NCBI RefSeq assembly: GCF_021173675.1
Contig: NZ_JAIHON010000009.1
Span: 434,001 to 498,000, forward strand
Length of the DNA stretch: 64,000 nucleotides
Source: Streptomyces lincolnensis
Lineage (GTDB): Bacteria > Actinomycetota > Actinomycetes > Streptomycetales > Streptomycetaceae
Direction of reading: 5' to 3'
The position numbers were made by a program, and so were the translations under genes. Of this stretch, positions 45,233-53,878 are shown one piece after another. Numbering within the stretch: position 1 is the first letter of the stretch; each line of letters starts with the position of its first letter. Below the pieces are notes generated by a model, which saw only the letters and a list, made by a program, of their open reading frames with translations, was not told the DNA's origin and did no database searches.

Positions 45233-45924
45233 AAGTGGGGCTGAGGCAGGGGCGTCAGCAGCATGCGCCCCGCCAGTCCCACCGCCGCGTCCAGCCGTTC
45301 CGTGAACTCCCCGGCCACGTCGGGCAGTCCGCGCAGCGCCCACAGTGCCCGCGCCGCGGTCCAGGTGGCGTCCCGGGCCCGGTCCAGGCTCCAGGAGCCG
45401 AGCAGATGGGTGAGCGGGTCGGCGATCTGGAGGAGATCGGGGCCCGGCATCAGCTCTTCGCGGATGCGCTCCTCCAGCGAGACGAGGAGATCGCCCACGC
45501 GGTCGAACTCGTCCTCCACCTCGGCGGGTTCGCAGTCGAGCGTACGACAGGTGTCCACGACGGCGAGCGCGAGGTCGTGGCCGATGTGCGCGTTGATGCC
45601 CGCGAGCGCGAACTGCAACGGACGTACGCCGGGATGGCGGCGGAACTGGAACAGGGGCCGCCAGCAGGCCGGCGGGCGGCGCTCGTCCGCCACCGTCTCC
45701 ACGGCCGCCAGATAGCGCTCGGCGAACCGCACGTCCAGCGTGATCGCGGCCCGTGCGTCCCCCAGCCGGCCACTGTCGATGCGCCGGTCGACGGCCTCGG
45801 TGACGGCGAGGTAGACGCGGTTGAAGACGGCGACGCCGTCCCCGGCCGGCAGGGCCGCTCCGAGGGCGCGCATACGGGAGATGACCGTGTCGACAGGGGT
45901 GGTGAATTGTTCGCATTGCACCAT
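45229..45924 (-). CDS. DUF5995-like protein
   Basis: A 231-residue, mostly helical soluble protein. The stretches YLAVTEAVDRRI, FAERYLAAVE, RRHPGVRPLQFALAGINAHIGHDLALAVVDTC and EDEFDRVGDLL fit the actinobacterial DUF5995 family as I remember it. The conserved GINAHIGHDL could bind a metal or heme, but this is unproven. The ATG at 45924 faces the GH6 gene. The stop shares CTAG (45229-45232) with the convergent oxidase gene. Confidence 0.78.
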   Translation of the reverse strand: MVQCEQFTTPVDTVISRMRALGAALPAGDGVAVFNRVYLAVTEAVDRRIDSGRLGDARAAITLDVRFAERYLAAVETVADERRPPACWRPLFQFRRHPGVRPLQFALAGINAHIGHDLALAVVDTCRTLDCEPAEVEDEFDRVGDLLVSLEERIREELMPGPDLLQIADPLTHLLGSWSLDRARDATWTAARALWALRGLPDVAGEFTERLDAAVGLAGRMLLTPLPQPHF

Positions 45925-46024
45925 GGGGGCAGAGTCCCAGCTTTAGGGTGGCGGGGGTACCGGCGGGCCCGACGCTTCCCCAGAACGGGGGAACGCACCC
46001 GCCGTTGGGGGAGGGGGCGACAGG

Positions 46025-47218
46025 GTGTCAGGCCGACGTGCCCAGCGGCTGGCCGCACGCCGGGCCGCGCGCAGGCGGACCGCGCGCCGTGGTGCCATGG
46101 TCGTCGCCGCCTCCGTGGTCGTGGCGATCGGCACCGCGACCGGGATGCTGTCCGCCCTGGAGGACCGCGGCCGCTCCGACGAGGCACGCCCCGAGGTGAC
46201 CGGTTCGCCGTCCCTGGCCTCCTTGCCCGTGGTGCCGGCACCGTCCTCCGCCTCGCCCGGTGCCTCCGCCTCGCCGTCCCCGAAGAAGAAGGCGAGTCCC
46301 AAGCCCACCCCCTCGAAGGCGGCGGAGGAGAAGCCGGACGTGACCACCTTCGCCTCCACCGGCCTCTACCGGCACGCCAACTCCCAGGTGCTCGACTGGG
46401 TGCGCGCCAACGACGGCGACCCGCGTCACGCGGTCATACAGTCCCGTATCGCCGACCGCCCGGCGGCCGTCTGGTTCGCCGACTACACGCCCTCGACCAT
46501 CACCGCCCGGGTCCGAGCCGTCACCTCCGGCGGCTCCGCACAGGTCCGGGTCCCGGTGCTGGTGGCGTACGCCATCCCCGGCCGCGACTGCGGCGGCCAC
46601 TCCCAGGGCGGAGCGCCCGACCTCGACGCCTACGACGCCTGGATCGAGAAGTTCGCCGCCGGGCTCGGCTCCGGCGAGGTCGTCGTCATCCTGGAGCCGG
46701 ACTCGGTCGCCCAGGCGGAGTGCCTCTCCACGGCCACCCGCGCCGACCGCTTCGCCTCACTGGCCCGCGCGGGGCGCGTCCTCAAGGCCGCCAACCCCAT
46801 GGCCCGGGTCTACTACGACGCCGGGCACTCCGGCTGGAACCCGCCCGCGAAACAGGCCGGTTGGCTCAAGCAGGCCGGCGCCGCCTCCCCGGCCTCCTCC
46901 GACGGCGTCTTCAGCAACGTCTCCAACTTCCACCGCACCTCCGACGAGATCGCCTACGACCGTCGGGTCCTCGATGCCCTGGGCGGCCCCGCAAGCCTGG
47001 GCGCCGTCATCGACACCAGCCGCAACGGCAACGGCGCCCCGGCCGACGGCGAGTGGTGCGACCCGGCCGGCCGCAAGATCGGCCGGGCGCCCACGCTGAG
47101 CACCGGTGAGGCCCGGATCGACGCCTACCTGTGGGTGAAGCTGCCGGGGGAGTCGGACGGCTGCAAGGGCACACCGGGCACCTTCTCACCGTCGTACGCC
47201 TATGAGTTGGCGCGTTGA
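46025..47218 (+). CDS. GH6 family glucanase, membrane-anchored
   Basis: A 397-residue endoglucanase/cellobiohydrolase-type glycosidase. A very Arg-rich start precedes one membrane segment (about 25-43), then a Ser/Pro/Lys linker to residue 105. The GH6 barrel has AYAIPGRDCGGHSQGGA (Asp188) and VVILEPDSVAQ (Asp226, the likely catalytic acid), plus YYDAGHSGW, VIDTSRNGNG and WVKLPGESDGC. No cellulose-binding module is present, and no cleavage site is obvious, so it may stay tethered to the membrane. The GTG at 46025 follows GGCGACAGG. Confidence 0.93.
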   Translation: MSGRRAQRLAARRAARRRTARRGAMVVAASVVVAIGTATGMLSALEDRGRSDEARPEVTGSPSLASLPVVPAPSSASPGASASPSPKKKASPKPTPSKAAEEKPDVTTFASTGLYRHANSQVLDWVRANDGDPRHAVIQSRIADRPAAVWFADYTPSTITARVRAVTSGGSAQVRVPVLVAYAIPGRDCGGHSQGGAPDLDAYDAWIEKFAAGLGSGEVVVILEPDSVAQAECLSTATRADRFASLARAGRVLKAANPMARVYYDAGHSGWNPPAKQAGWLKQAGAASPASSDGVFSNVSNFHRTSDEIAYDRRVLDALGGPASLGAVIDTSRNGNGAPADGEWCDPAGRKIGRAPTLSTGEARIDAYLWVKLPGESDGCKGTPGTFSPSYAYELAR

Positions 47219-47330
47219 CCCTCACTGTGGCCGGGGCGAAGGCCCGCAGCGCGTGGTAGCCGGTGATGACGACGACCGTGCCCACCGCAGATGACCGACC
47301 GCTTGGTCCCGGGTGCCGGGAACGGGCCGG

Positions 47331-48542
47331 TCAGGGCTGTCGGTCGGGGACGGTGGAGGTTTGCGGGGCGACCTTCGGGCGGTCGCGGTCACCGGCGCGC
47401 AGCACGCCCGCGAAGGCCACCAGACCGCAGGCCAGCACCGTCACCAGACCGAACGACACCATCAAGCTGGTTGCCTGGGCGAGACCGCCGATGGCGCTCG
47501 GCGCGACCAGCCCCGAGGTGTACGTGATCGTCGCGACACCGGCGATGGCCAGGCTCGGGTTGGGGCCGCTGCGGCCCGCCGCGGCGAAGCACAGCGGGAC
47601 GACCACCGCGATGCCGAGGCCCATCAGGGCGAAGCCGGACATCGCCACCGCCGGATGGTCCGCGACGACGATCATCAGTCCGCCCAGCACGGCCAGCACC
47701 CCGCTGACCCGGACCGTGCGCACCGAGCCGAACCGGTCCACCACCTTGTCGCCGGCGATCCGGGCGATCGCCATGGTCAGCGTGAAGCCCGTGGTGCAGG
47801 CCGCCGCCAGACCGGCCGAGGTCTCCAACTGGTCGCGCAGGTACACCGCCGACCAGTCCAGGCTGGCGCCCTCCGCGAACACCGCGCAGAACCCGACCGC
47901 GCCGATGAGGAGCGCCGACCGGGGCGGCAGCGCGAACCGGGGAGGTGGCTCCTCGTCCTCGGCGGGCTGGAGGTCCAGCACCCAGGCGCACGCGGCCACC
48001 CCGAGCACGGTCAGCACCGCGGCCGCCAGCGCGTGGTGCAGGCGGGCGTCCGAGCCCAGGTGCGCGGCCAGGGTGCCGGCCGCCGAGCCGACCAGGGCGC
48101 CCGCGCTCCACATGCCGTGCAGACCGGACATGATCGACCGGCCGAGCCGCTCCTCGACCTCGACGCCGAGCGCGTTCATCGCCACGTCCGCCATGCCCGC
48201 CGTCGCGCCGTAGACGAACAGGGCCAGACAGAGGGTGAGCAGGTTCGGGGAGAGGGACGGCAGGACGAGGGCGAGCGTCCACAGCGCGATCAGGCCGCGC
48301 AGCGCGTTGCGGGCGCCGAAGGTGTGGCTGATCCGGCCCGCGAGCGGCATCGCCACGGACGCGCCGAGCGCGGGGAAGGCCAGCGCCAGTCCCAACTGCC
48401 CGGCGCTGACCGAGGCATGGTCCTGGATCCACGGCACGCGGGTCGCGAACGAGCCGGTGACGGCACCGTGCACGGCGAACACGGCGGCCACGGCGTACCG
48501 GGCCCGCCGCACCTCGCGCGGGTCGTAGACCACGTGACTCAT
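47331..48542 (-). CDS. MFS transporter divergent from a ROK regulator
   Basis: A 403-residue major facilitator with 12 expected membrane segments (AVAAVFAVHGAVTGSFATRVPWIQ at TM1). The TM2-3 loop GRISHTFGARNALRG and the overall pattern resemble the YbjJ-like group. The ATG at 48542 lies 123 bp from the ROK gene, with a palindrome in between, so sugar or sugar-like transport under ROK control is likely. The 112 bp between it and the GH6 gene hold nothing recognisable. Confidence 0.9.
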   Translation of the reverse strand: MSHVVYDPREVRRARYAVAAVFAVHGAVTGSFATRVPWIQDHASVSAGQLGLALAFPALGASVAMPLAGRISHTFGARNALRGLIALWTLALVLPSLSPNLLTLCLALFVYGATAGMADVAMNALGVEVEERLGRSIMSGLHGMWSAGALVGSAAGTLAAHLGSDARLHHALAAAVLTVLGVAACAWVLDLQPAEDEEPPPRFALPPRSALLIGAVGFCAVFAEGASLDWSAVYLRDQLETSAGLAAACTTGFTLTMAIARIAGDKVVDRFGSVRTVRVSGVLAVLGGLMIVVADHPAVAMSGFALMGLGIAVVVPLCFAAAGRSGPNPSLAIAGVATITYTSGLVAPSAIGGLAQATSLMVSFGLVTVLACGLVAFAGVLRAGDRDRPKVAPQTSTVPDRQP

Positions 48543-48590
48543 ACTCCGGCCCCTCCCAGGCTCCAGGGTCCTCCTTGACGGTGACGTAAA

Positions 48591-48613
48591 CTATCAGGAA
48601 CCCTGCCTGATAG
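48591..48613. promoter_or_regulatory. Palindromic operator between the MFS and ROK genes
   Basis: CTATCAGG (48591-48598) and CCTGATAG (48606-48613) flank a 7-bp spacer in the 123-bp divergent promoter region. The element is well placed for the ROK protein to repress the MFS gene and itself. Confidence 0.65.
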
Positions 48614-48665
48614 ATAGCGGTCGACCGTCCGCCCCGGCACTCCGCAGATCTGGAAGGATCCCGGC

Positions 48666-49895
48666 ATGCCCGCATCCCCGAGAACGGCCCGGGCCATCAA
48701 CGACCGGCTCGCCCTGCGACTGCTCCAGCAGGAGGGCCCGTTGACGGCGGGCCGGCTGAAGCAGCTCACCGGCCTGTCCCGGCCGACCGTCGCCGACCTC
48801 GTGGAACGCCTCGCCGCCTCCGGGCTGATCGCGGTGGTGGGGGAGTCGGGTGAGCAGCGACGCGGACCGAACGCCAAGCTCTACGGCATCGTCGCCGACC
48901 GGGCGCATCTGGCCGCCCTCGACGTGCGCACCGAGGGCGTCTCCGTCGTCGTGTCCGACCTGCTCGGGCGGGTGCTCGCCGAGGCGTCCGCGCCGATCGG
49001 TGACGACGCCGGGACCGGGCCCGCGGTGGAACAGGCGGTCGCGCTGGTCGAGCGGGCGGCCAAGGAGGCGGGAGCGGACCGGCTGCACACCGTGGGCATC
49101 GGCGTCCCCGGCCTGATCGACCCCGCGAGCGGGGAGCTGCGCGACTCCACCGGCCTGCCCGCATGGCACCGGCGCCTGGTCGACGCCCTCCAGGAACGGC
49201 TGCCGGAGGCCCGCGTCAGCGTGGAGAACGAGACCAACCTCGCCGCCCTGGCCGAACAGCGCGAGGGGGCCGCCCGGGACCGGGACACCTTCGCGCTGCT
49301 CTGGTTCGGCATGGGCATCGGAGCCGCCGTCGTCCTCGACGGCAAGCTCCGCCGGGGTGCCTCCGGCGGCACCGGCGAGATCGGCTTCCTGCCCGTCCCG
49401 GGCACGACCGGCCTGCCCTCGGCCACCGACTGCGGCGGTGGCTTCCACTCCCTGGCGGCGGCGGGCGCGATCGCCGACCTCGCGGCGGAGCACGGGGTGA
49501 CGGCGGCGGCCCTGGCCCATGAGTCGTATGCGGCGGCGCTGGTGCGTGAAGCAGTGGTGCGGGAGGCGGTGGCGCGTGAAGCGGTGGTGCGGGAGGCGGT
49601 GGGTGGCCCCGCTGGTGCCGCCGAGCGCTTCCTCGACGCGCTCACCGAGCGGATCGCCCTGGGCGCCGCCGCCGTCATCTCGGTACTGGACCCCGGATGC
49701 CTCGTGCTGTCCGGCGAGATCGGCCGGGCCGGCGGCGCGGTCCTCGCCGCCCGGGTCCAGGAGCGGCTGGCGCGGATGTCACCGTTGCCCACGGAGGTAC
49801 GGGCGAGCAGTCTGGGCGGGGAGGCCGTGCTGCGCGGCGCGCTCCTCACGGCGCGGGACCGGGCCCAGGACGAGCTGTTCGCGCCGGTGCGCTAG
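48666..49895 (+). CDS. ROK family transcriptional regulator
   Basis: A 409-residue regulator. The N-terminal winged helix (GPLTAGRLKQLTGLSRPTVADLVERLAA, about 24-52) is joined to a ROK sugar-kinase-like domain: VGIGVPGLID, ETNLAALAEQ, FGMGIGAAVVLDGKLRRGASGGTGEIG. The usual zinc cluster CxCGxxGC is reduced to TDCGGGF, so zinc binding is doubtful. Four (V/A)REAV pentapeptides are encoded by a 15-bp repeat at 49542-49601. ATG 48666. It probably controls the divergent MFS gene. The 244 bp after its stop, up to the riboswitch, hold no gene. Confidence 0.92.
   Translation: MPASPRTARAINDRLALRLLQQEGPLTAGRLKQLTGLSRPTVADLVERLAASGLIAVVGESGEQRRGPNAKLYGIVADRAHLAALDVRTEGVSVVVSDLLGRVLAEASAPIGDDAGTGPAVEQAVALVERAAKEAGADRLHTVGIGVPGLIDPASGELRDSTGLPAWHRRLVDALQERLPEARVSVENETNLAALAEQREGAARDRDTFALLWFGMGIGAAVVLDGKLRRGASGGTGEIGFLPVPGTTGLPSATDCGGGFHSLAAAGAIADLAAEHGVTAAALAHESYAAALVREAVVREAVAREAVVREAVGGPAGAAERFLDALTERIALGAAAVISVLDPGCLVLSGEIGRAGGAVLAARVQERLARMSPLPTEVRASSLGGEAVLRGALLTARDRAQDELFAPVR
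49542..49601 (+). repeat. Four 15-bp coding repeats in the ROK gene
   Basis: Units of the form GTGCGTGAAGCAGTG and GTGCGGGAGGCGGTG alternate four times head to tail, encoding VREAV, VREAV, AREAV, VREAV. They sit between the sugar-kinase subdomains, so length changes would alter a surface helix without a frameshift. Confidence 0.8.
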
Positions 49896-50139
49896 CGCTT
49901 CTCCGGCGGTGCCGTGGGGTCGGTCGGTGCTCGGGGGTCCGGCGGCGGGCAAGGGCCGTCGTCACCGTCGTCGGCCCCCCGAGCACACGGCCGACCCTAA
50001 AAGGACTAGACCAGTAGGTCAATAGGTATGGACCAAGGTCGGAGCGGTGACATTCCCGGCACGCTCTGTGAGTCAACCCACATCCTTCACCCGTATGGAC
50101 ACCGATCAGGCGTGGCACACTGGCCGTGTACCAGAAGCA

Positions 50140-50266
50140 GCGCACTCCGGGGTCGGTGAAAGTCCGAACCGGCGGTTACAGTCCGCGACCCGGTCACGTC
50201 CAGTGACCGGTTGACCAGGTGAAATTCCTGGACCGACGGTTAAAGTCCGGATGGGAGGCAGTGCGC
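50140..50266 (+). promoter_or_regulatory. FMN riboswitch (RFN element)
   Basis: P1 is GCGCAC (50140-50145) with GTGCGC (50261-50266). Between them lie the conserved GGGGTCGGTGAAAGTCCGAACCGGCGGT...ACAGTCC, a variable GACCGGTCAC/GTGACCGGTTG stem, GACCAGGTGAAATTCCTGG, CCGACGGTTAAAGTCCGGATGGGAG. The order and bases match the RFN aptamer. The leader then runs 147 nt to ribE. An imperfect hairpin with a TTCG loop (50267-50293) directly after P1 is a candidate expression platform. FMN should shut off ribE-ribM-ribBA-ribH. Confidence 0.96.
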
Positions 50267-50413
50267 GGCGGGCGGGCATTCGTGCGCGCCGCCGTATGGG
50301 TTCGTCCTGGTGGCGACCTCTGTTCGGCGTCGTTCCCGGTGTGTCGCTCGTTCATTCTGTCGTCATCGACAGCCCCGGAGTCCGTGCCCGAATGAGGCAG
50401 GAGGACCCGGGAA

Positions 50414-51016
50414 GTGTTCACCGGAATCGTCGAAGAACTGGGTGAGGTCACCGCCGTCGAGATCCTCGACGACGCCTCCCGCTTCCGTCTGCGCGGCCCG
50501 GTCGTCACGGAGGGCGCCAAGCACGGCGACTCCATCGCCGTCAACGGCGTCTGTCTCACCGTCGTGGAGCACGAGGGCGACGAGTTCACCGCGGACGTCA
50601 TGGCGGAGACCCTCAACCGCTCCAGCCTCGGCGCCCTCGCCGTCGGCTCCCGCGTCAACCTGGAACGCCCCATGGCCGTGGGCGCGCGCCTCGGCGGGCA
50701 CATCGTGCAGGGCCATGTCGACGGCACCGGCGAGGTGTTGGAGCGCAAGCCGTCCGAGAACTGGGAGATCGTGAAGATCTCGCTCCCCGCGGACCTCACG
50801 CGCTATGTCGTCGAGAAGGGCTCCATCACCGTCGACGGCATCAGCCTCACCGTCGTCGACGCCGGCCCCGACTTCTTCACCGTCAGCCTCATCCCCACCA
50901 CCCTCGACCTGACCACGCTCGGCCTCAAGCAGCCCGGCGACCCGGTCAACCTCGAGGTCGACGTCATCGCCAAGTACGTCGAGCGGCTGATGGGCAACCA
51001 GGGGGCGGGCCGGTGA
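50414..51016 (+). CDS. ribE: Riboflavin synthase alpha chain
   Basis: Riboflavin synthase (200 residues) dismutates two 6,7-dimethyl-8-ribityllumazine molecules to riboflavin. It has the two-fold repeated lumazine-binding barrels (MFTGIVEELGEV...SIAVNGVCLTV and GHIVQGHVDGTGEV...SITVDGISLTV). The GTG at 50414 follows AGGAGG at 50399-50404. It is first in the riboswitch-controlled operon and overlaps the next gene by GTGA. Confidence 0.97.
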   Translation: MFTGIVEELGEVTAVEILDDASRFRLRGPVVTEGAKHGDSIAVNGVCLTVVEHEGDEFTADVMAETLNRSSLGALAVGSRVNLERPMAVGARLGGHIVQGHVDGTGEVLERKPSENWEIVKISLPADLTRYVVEKGSITVDGISLTVVDAGPDFFTVSLIPTTLDLTTLGLKQPGDPVNLEVDVIAKYVERLMGNQGAGR

Positions 51017-51654
51017 ACTGGCTGAACTCCGAGGCGTTCACGCTCTTCGGCCAGCGCATCATCTGGTCCGACATGATCGGCAACATCTTCGGCCTGATCA
51101 CGCTCGCCCTCGGCTGGCGACGCTCCATCTGGACCTGGCCCACCCAGTTCCTCTCCGGCCTCATCCTCTTCGTGGCCTTCTACGGCCATCTCGCCGGCAG
51201 CGCCGGCAAGCAGGTCGTCGTCATGGCCGTCGCCGTGTACGGCTGGTGGCAGTGGAACCGCAACCGGGGGAAGTCCGCGGACGGCCACATCACCCCGCGG
51301 TTCGCCACCGGGCGCGAGCGCGCGGCCATGATCGCCGCCGCCGCCGCGGGCACCGTCGCGGTCGCCCTGCTCTTCAAGGCCTACCCGACCCTGTCCTGGG
51401 ACCCCTGGCCGGACGCCTACATCTTCGTCGGCACCGTCGTCGCGATGTACGCCCAGGCCCGCGGCATGGTCGAGTTCTGGTTCGCCTGGCTGCTGGTCGA
51501 CCTGGTCGGCGTCCCGCTGAACTTCGCCAACGGCTACGCCTTCTCCGGCTTCGTCTACGTCATCTACGGCGCGCTCGTCCTGTGGGGCATGCGCGACTGG
51601 TGGCTGCGCTCCCGCAAGGCCTCGCAGCCCGTCATGGAAGGAGCGCCCGCATGA
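51013..51654 (+). CDS. ribM: Riboflavin transporter RibM / PnuC family
   Basis: A 213-residue membrane protein of the PnuC family with about seven helices (IGNIFGLITLALGW, FLSGLILFVAFYGHLA, VVVMAVAVYGWWQWNRN and others). PnuC proteins move nicotinamide riboside, but the form inside actinobacterial riboflavin operons, RibM, is a flavin facilitator. Position under the FMN riboswitch supports RibM. The GTG at 51013 overlaps the ribE stop and the stop overlaps the ribBA ATG. Confidence 0.9.
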   Translation: MNWLNSEAFTLFGQRIIWSDMIGNIFGLITLALGWRRSIWTWPTQFLSGLILFVAFYGHLAGSAGKQVVVMAVAVYGWWQWNRNRGKSADGHITPRFATGRERAAMIAAAAAGTVAVALLFKAYPTLSWDPWPDAYIFVGTVVAMYAQARGMVEFWFAWLLVDLVGVPLNFANGYAFSGFVYVIYGALVLWGMRDWWLRSRKASQPVMEGAPA

Positions 51655-53003
51655 CCGCCCGCCCGTCACCCACCACCGCCCTGCCCGAGGCGCTTCGCGC
51701 CACCCCTCTTGTCCCACCGATCCTGTACAGCACCGACGGTTTCGAGGACTTCGCGCTCGACCCCGTGGAGCAGGCCATCGCCGACATCGCGGCCGGCCGC
51801 CCGATCGTGGTCGTCGACGACGAGGACCGCGAGAACGAGGGCGACCTCGTCGTCGCCGCCGAGAAGGCGACCCCCGAGATCGTCGCCTTCATGATGAGCG
51901 AGTGCCGCGGCCTGATCTGCGCCCCCATGGAGGGCGAGGAACTGGACCGGCTCCAGCTGCCGCAGATGGTCGCGGACAACACCGAGTCGATGAAGACCGC
52001 GTTCACCGTCTCCGTGGACGCCTCGGCCGCCCACGGCGTGAGCACCGGCATCTCGGCCGCCGACCGCGCCACCACGCTCCAGCTGCTGGCGAGCGGCACC
52101 GCCGAGCCCTCCGACCTCGTCCGCCCCGGCCACATCTTCCCGCTGCGCGCCAGGTCCGGCGGGGTGCTCACCCGCAACGGCCACACCGAGGCCGCCGTGG
52201 ACCTCGCCCGGCTCGCGGGGCTGCGCCCGGCCGGCGCCATCGTCGAGATCGCCGGCGAGGACGGCCGGATGCTCCGCCTGCCCGAGCTGATCCCCTTCGC
52301 CCGCAAGCACGGCCTGACGATCATCTCCATCGAGGACCTGATCGCCTACCGCCGCACCTCCGAGCCCACCGTCCGCCGCGAGGCCAAGACCCACCTGCCC
52401 ACCGCCTTCGGCGAGTTCACGGCCTACGGCTACCGCTCCACCGTCGACGGCGTCGAGCACGTCGCCCTCGTGCACGGCGAGATCGGCGACGGCGAGGACG
52501 TCCTGGTCCGCGTCCACTCCGAGTGCCTCACCGGCGACGTCTTCCACTCCCTGCGCTGCGACTGCGGCCCCCAGCTGGACGCCTCCCTGGAGCGCATCCA
52601 GACCGAGGGCAGGGGAGTGGTGGTCTACCTGCGCGGCCACGAAGGGCGCGGCATCGGCCTGCTGTCCAAGCTCCGGGCGTATGAACTCCAGGAGCAGGGC
52701 CACGACACCCTCGACGCCAACCTGGAGCTCGGCCTGCCCGCCGACGCCCGGGACTACGGCGCCGGCGCCCAGATCCTCCAGGACCTCGGCGTCACGAGCG
52801 TGCGCCTGATGACCAACAACCCCGACAAGACCGACGCGCTGGTCCGGCACGGCCTGAAGGTCACCGGCCGCGAGCCGATGCCCATACAGGCGGGCGAGCA
52901 CAACCTCCGCTACCTGCGCACCAAGCGGGACCGGATGGGCCACGACCTGCCCTGGCTGGACACGACCCCCACGGCGTCCGTGTCCACCTGCGGCAACCAG
53001 TAA
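51651..53003 (+). CDS. ribBA: Bifunctional DHBP synthase / GTP cyclohydrolase II
   Basis: A 450-residue fusion. Residues about 35-240 are RibB (VVVDDEDRENEGDLVVAAE; TRNGHTEAAVDLARLAG), making 3,4-dihydroxy-2-butanone 4-phosphate from ribulose 5-phosphate. Residues about 245-435 are RibA, with zinc ligands in HSECLTGDVFHSLRCDCG and RGHEGRGIGL, opening GTP. The ATG at 51651 has GGAAGGAG upstream and an ATGA overlap with ribM. ribH follows after 35 bp. Confidence 0.97.
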   Translation: MTARPSPTTALPEALRATPLVPPILYSTDGFEDFALDPVEQAIADIAAGRPIVVVDDEDRENEGDLVVAAEKATPEIVAFMMSECRGLICAPMEGEELDRLQLPQMVADNTESMKTAFTVSVDASAAHGVSTGISAADRATTLQLLASGTAEPSDLVRPGHIFPLRARSGGVLTRNGHTEAAVDLARLAGLRPAGAIVEIAGEDGRMLRLPELIPFARKHGLTIISIEDLIAYRRTSEPTVRREAKTHLPTAFGEFTAYGYRSTVDGVEHVALVHGEIGDGEDVLVRVHSECLTGDVFHSLRCDCGPQLDASLERIQTEGRGVVVYLRGHEGRGIGLLSKLRAYELQEQGHDTLDANLELGLPADARDYGAGAQILQDLGVTSVRLMTNNPDKTDALVRHGLKVTGREPMPIQAGEHNLRYLRTKRDRMGHDLPWLDTTPTASVSTCGNQ

Positions 53004-53038
53004 GACCGAACAACAGCACACCGAGGAGACAAGAGAAC

Positions 53039-53524
53039 GTGAGCGGCAAGGGCGCACCCGAACTGTCCGTACGCAATGTCGGAGACCTCCGGGTCGCCGT
53101 CATCGCGGCACAGTGGCACGAGAAGGTGATGGACGGTCTGGTGGACGGCGCCCTGCGCGCCCTGCGCGACCTGGGCATCGACGAGCCGACCCTGCTCAGG
53201 GTCCCCGGCAGCTGGGAACTCCCGGTCGTCGCCAAGGTCCTCGCGGGCCGCGGCTACGACGCGATCGTCGCCCTCGGCGTCGTGATCCGCGGCGGCACCC
53301 CCCACTTCGAGTACGTGTGCCAGGGCGTCACCCAGGGCCTCACCCAGGTCTCCGTGGACACCGGCGTGCCCGTCGGCTTCGGCGTGCTGACCTGTGACAC
53401 CGAGGAGCAGGCCCTGGACCGGGCCGGAATCGAGGGCTCCAGCGAGGACAAGGGGCACGAGGCGGTGACGGCGGCGGTGGCGACCGCGGCCACCCTCCGC
53501 TCAGTATCTGAACCGTGGCGTTAG
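53039..53524 (+). CDS. ribH: 6,7-dimethyl-8-ribityllumazine synthase
   Basis: RibH (161 residues) condenses the RibB product with the pyrimidine intermediate, forming the substrate for riboflavin synthase. VAVIAAQWHEKVMDGLVDGA, RVPGSWELPVVAK, and GVVIRGGTPHFEYVC (with the catalytic His) are standard. GTG 53039 follows GAGGAG. It is the last rib gene; ribD/ribG is not in this operon. Confidence 0.97.
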   Translation: MSGKGAPELSVRNVGDLRVAVIAAQWHEKVMDGLVDGALRALRDLGIDEPTLLRVPGSWELPVVAKVLAGRGYDAIVALGVVIRGGTPHFEYVCQGVTQGLTQVSVDTGVPVGFGVLTCDTEEQALDRAGIEGSSEDKGHEAVTAAVATAATLRSVSEPWR

Positions 53525-53558
53525 GTGGACCGGCACTACGCGTAAAGTGGGCGCCACC

Positions 53559-53831
53559 ATGTCCAATAAGACGTTCGAGGAGCTCTTCACCGAGCTCCAG
53601 CACAAGGCCGCCCACGGCGATCCCGCCACTTCCCGCACCGCAGAGCTGGTCGGCAAGGGCGTCCATGCCATCGGCAAGAAGGTCGTCGAAGAGGCCGCCG
53701 AGGTCTGGATGGCCGCCGAGTACGAGGGCAAGGAGGCGGCCGCCGAGGAGATCTCGCAGCTGCTGTACCACGTCCAGGTGATGATGGTCGCCCGCGGCAT
53801 CTCCCTCGACGACGTCTACGCCCACCTGTAA
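53559..53831 (+). CDS. hisE: Phosphoribosyl-ATP diphosphatase
   Basis: HisE (90 residues) hydrolyses phosphoribosyl-ATP in histidine synthesis. MSNKTFEELFTELQHKAAHGDP is typical, and KVVEEAAEVWMAAEYEGKEAAAEEISQLLYH carries the acidic metal site. ATG 53559 has no Shine-Dalgarno, but TAAAGT at 53543-53548 is a -10 candidate whose start point would fall at or just before the ATG; the mRNA may be leaderless. hisG follows after 47 bp. Confidence 0.95.
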   Translation: MSNKTFEELFTELQHKAAHGDPATSRTAELVGKGVHAIGKKVVEEAAEVWMAAEYEGKEAAAEEISQLLYHVQVMMVARGISLDDVYAHL

Positions 53832-53878
53832 ACCCGCCCGCTCCGCACCGACCCCCTCACACGAAGGAAGCCGACCTC

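Noticed and set aside
42131..45916. A 1261-codon minus-strand frame
   Set aside because: Covers the amidase and oxidase genes antisense; real motifs lie on the plus strand.
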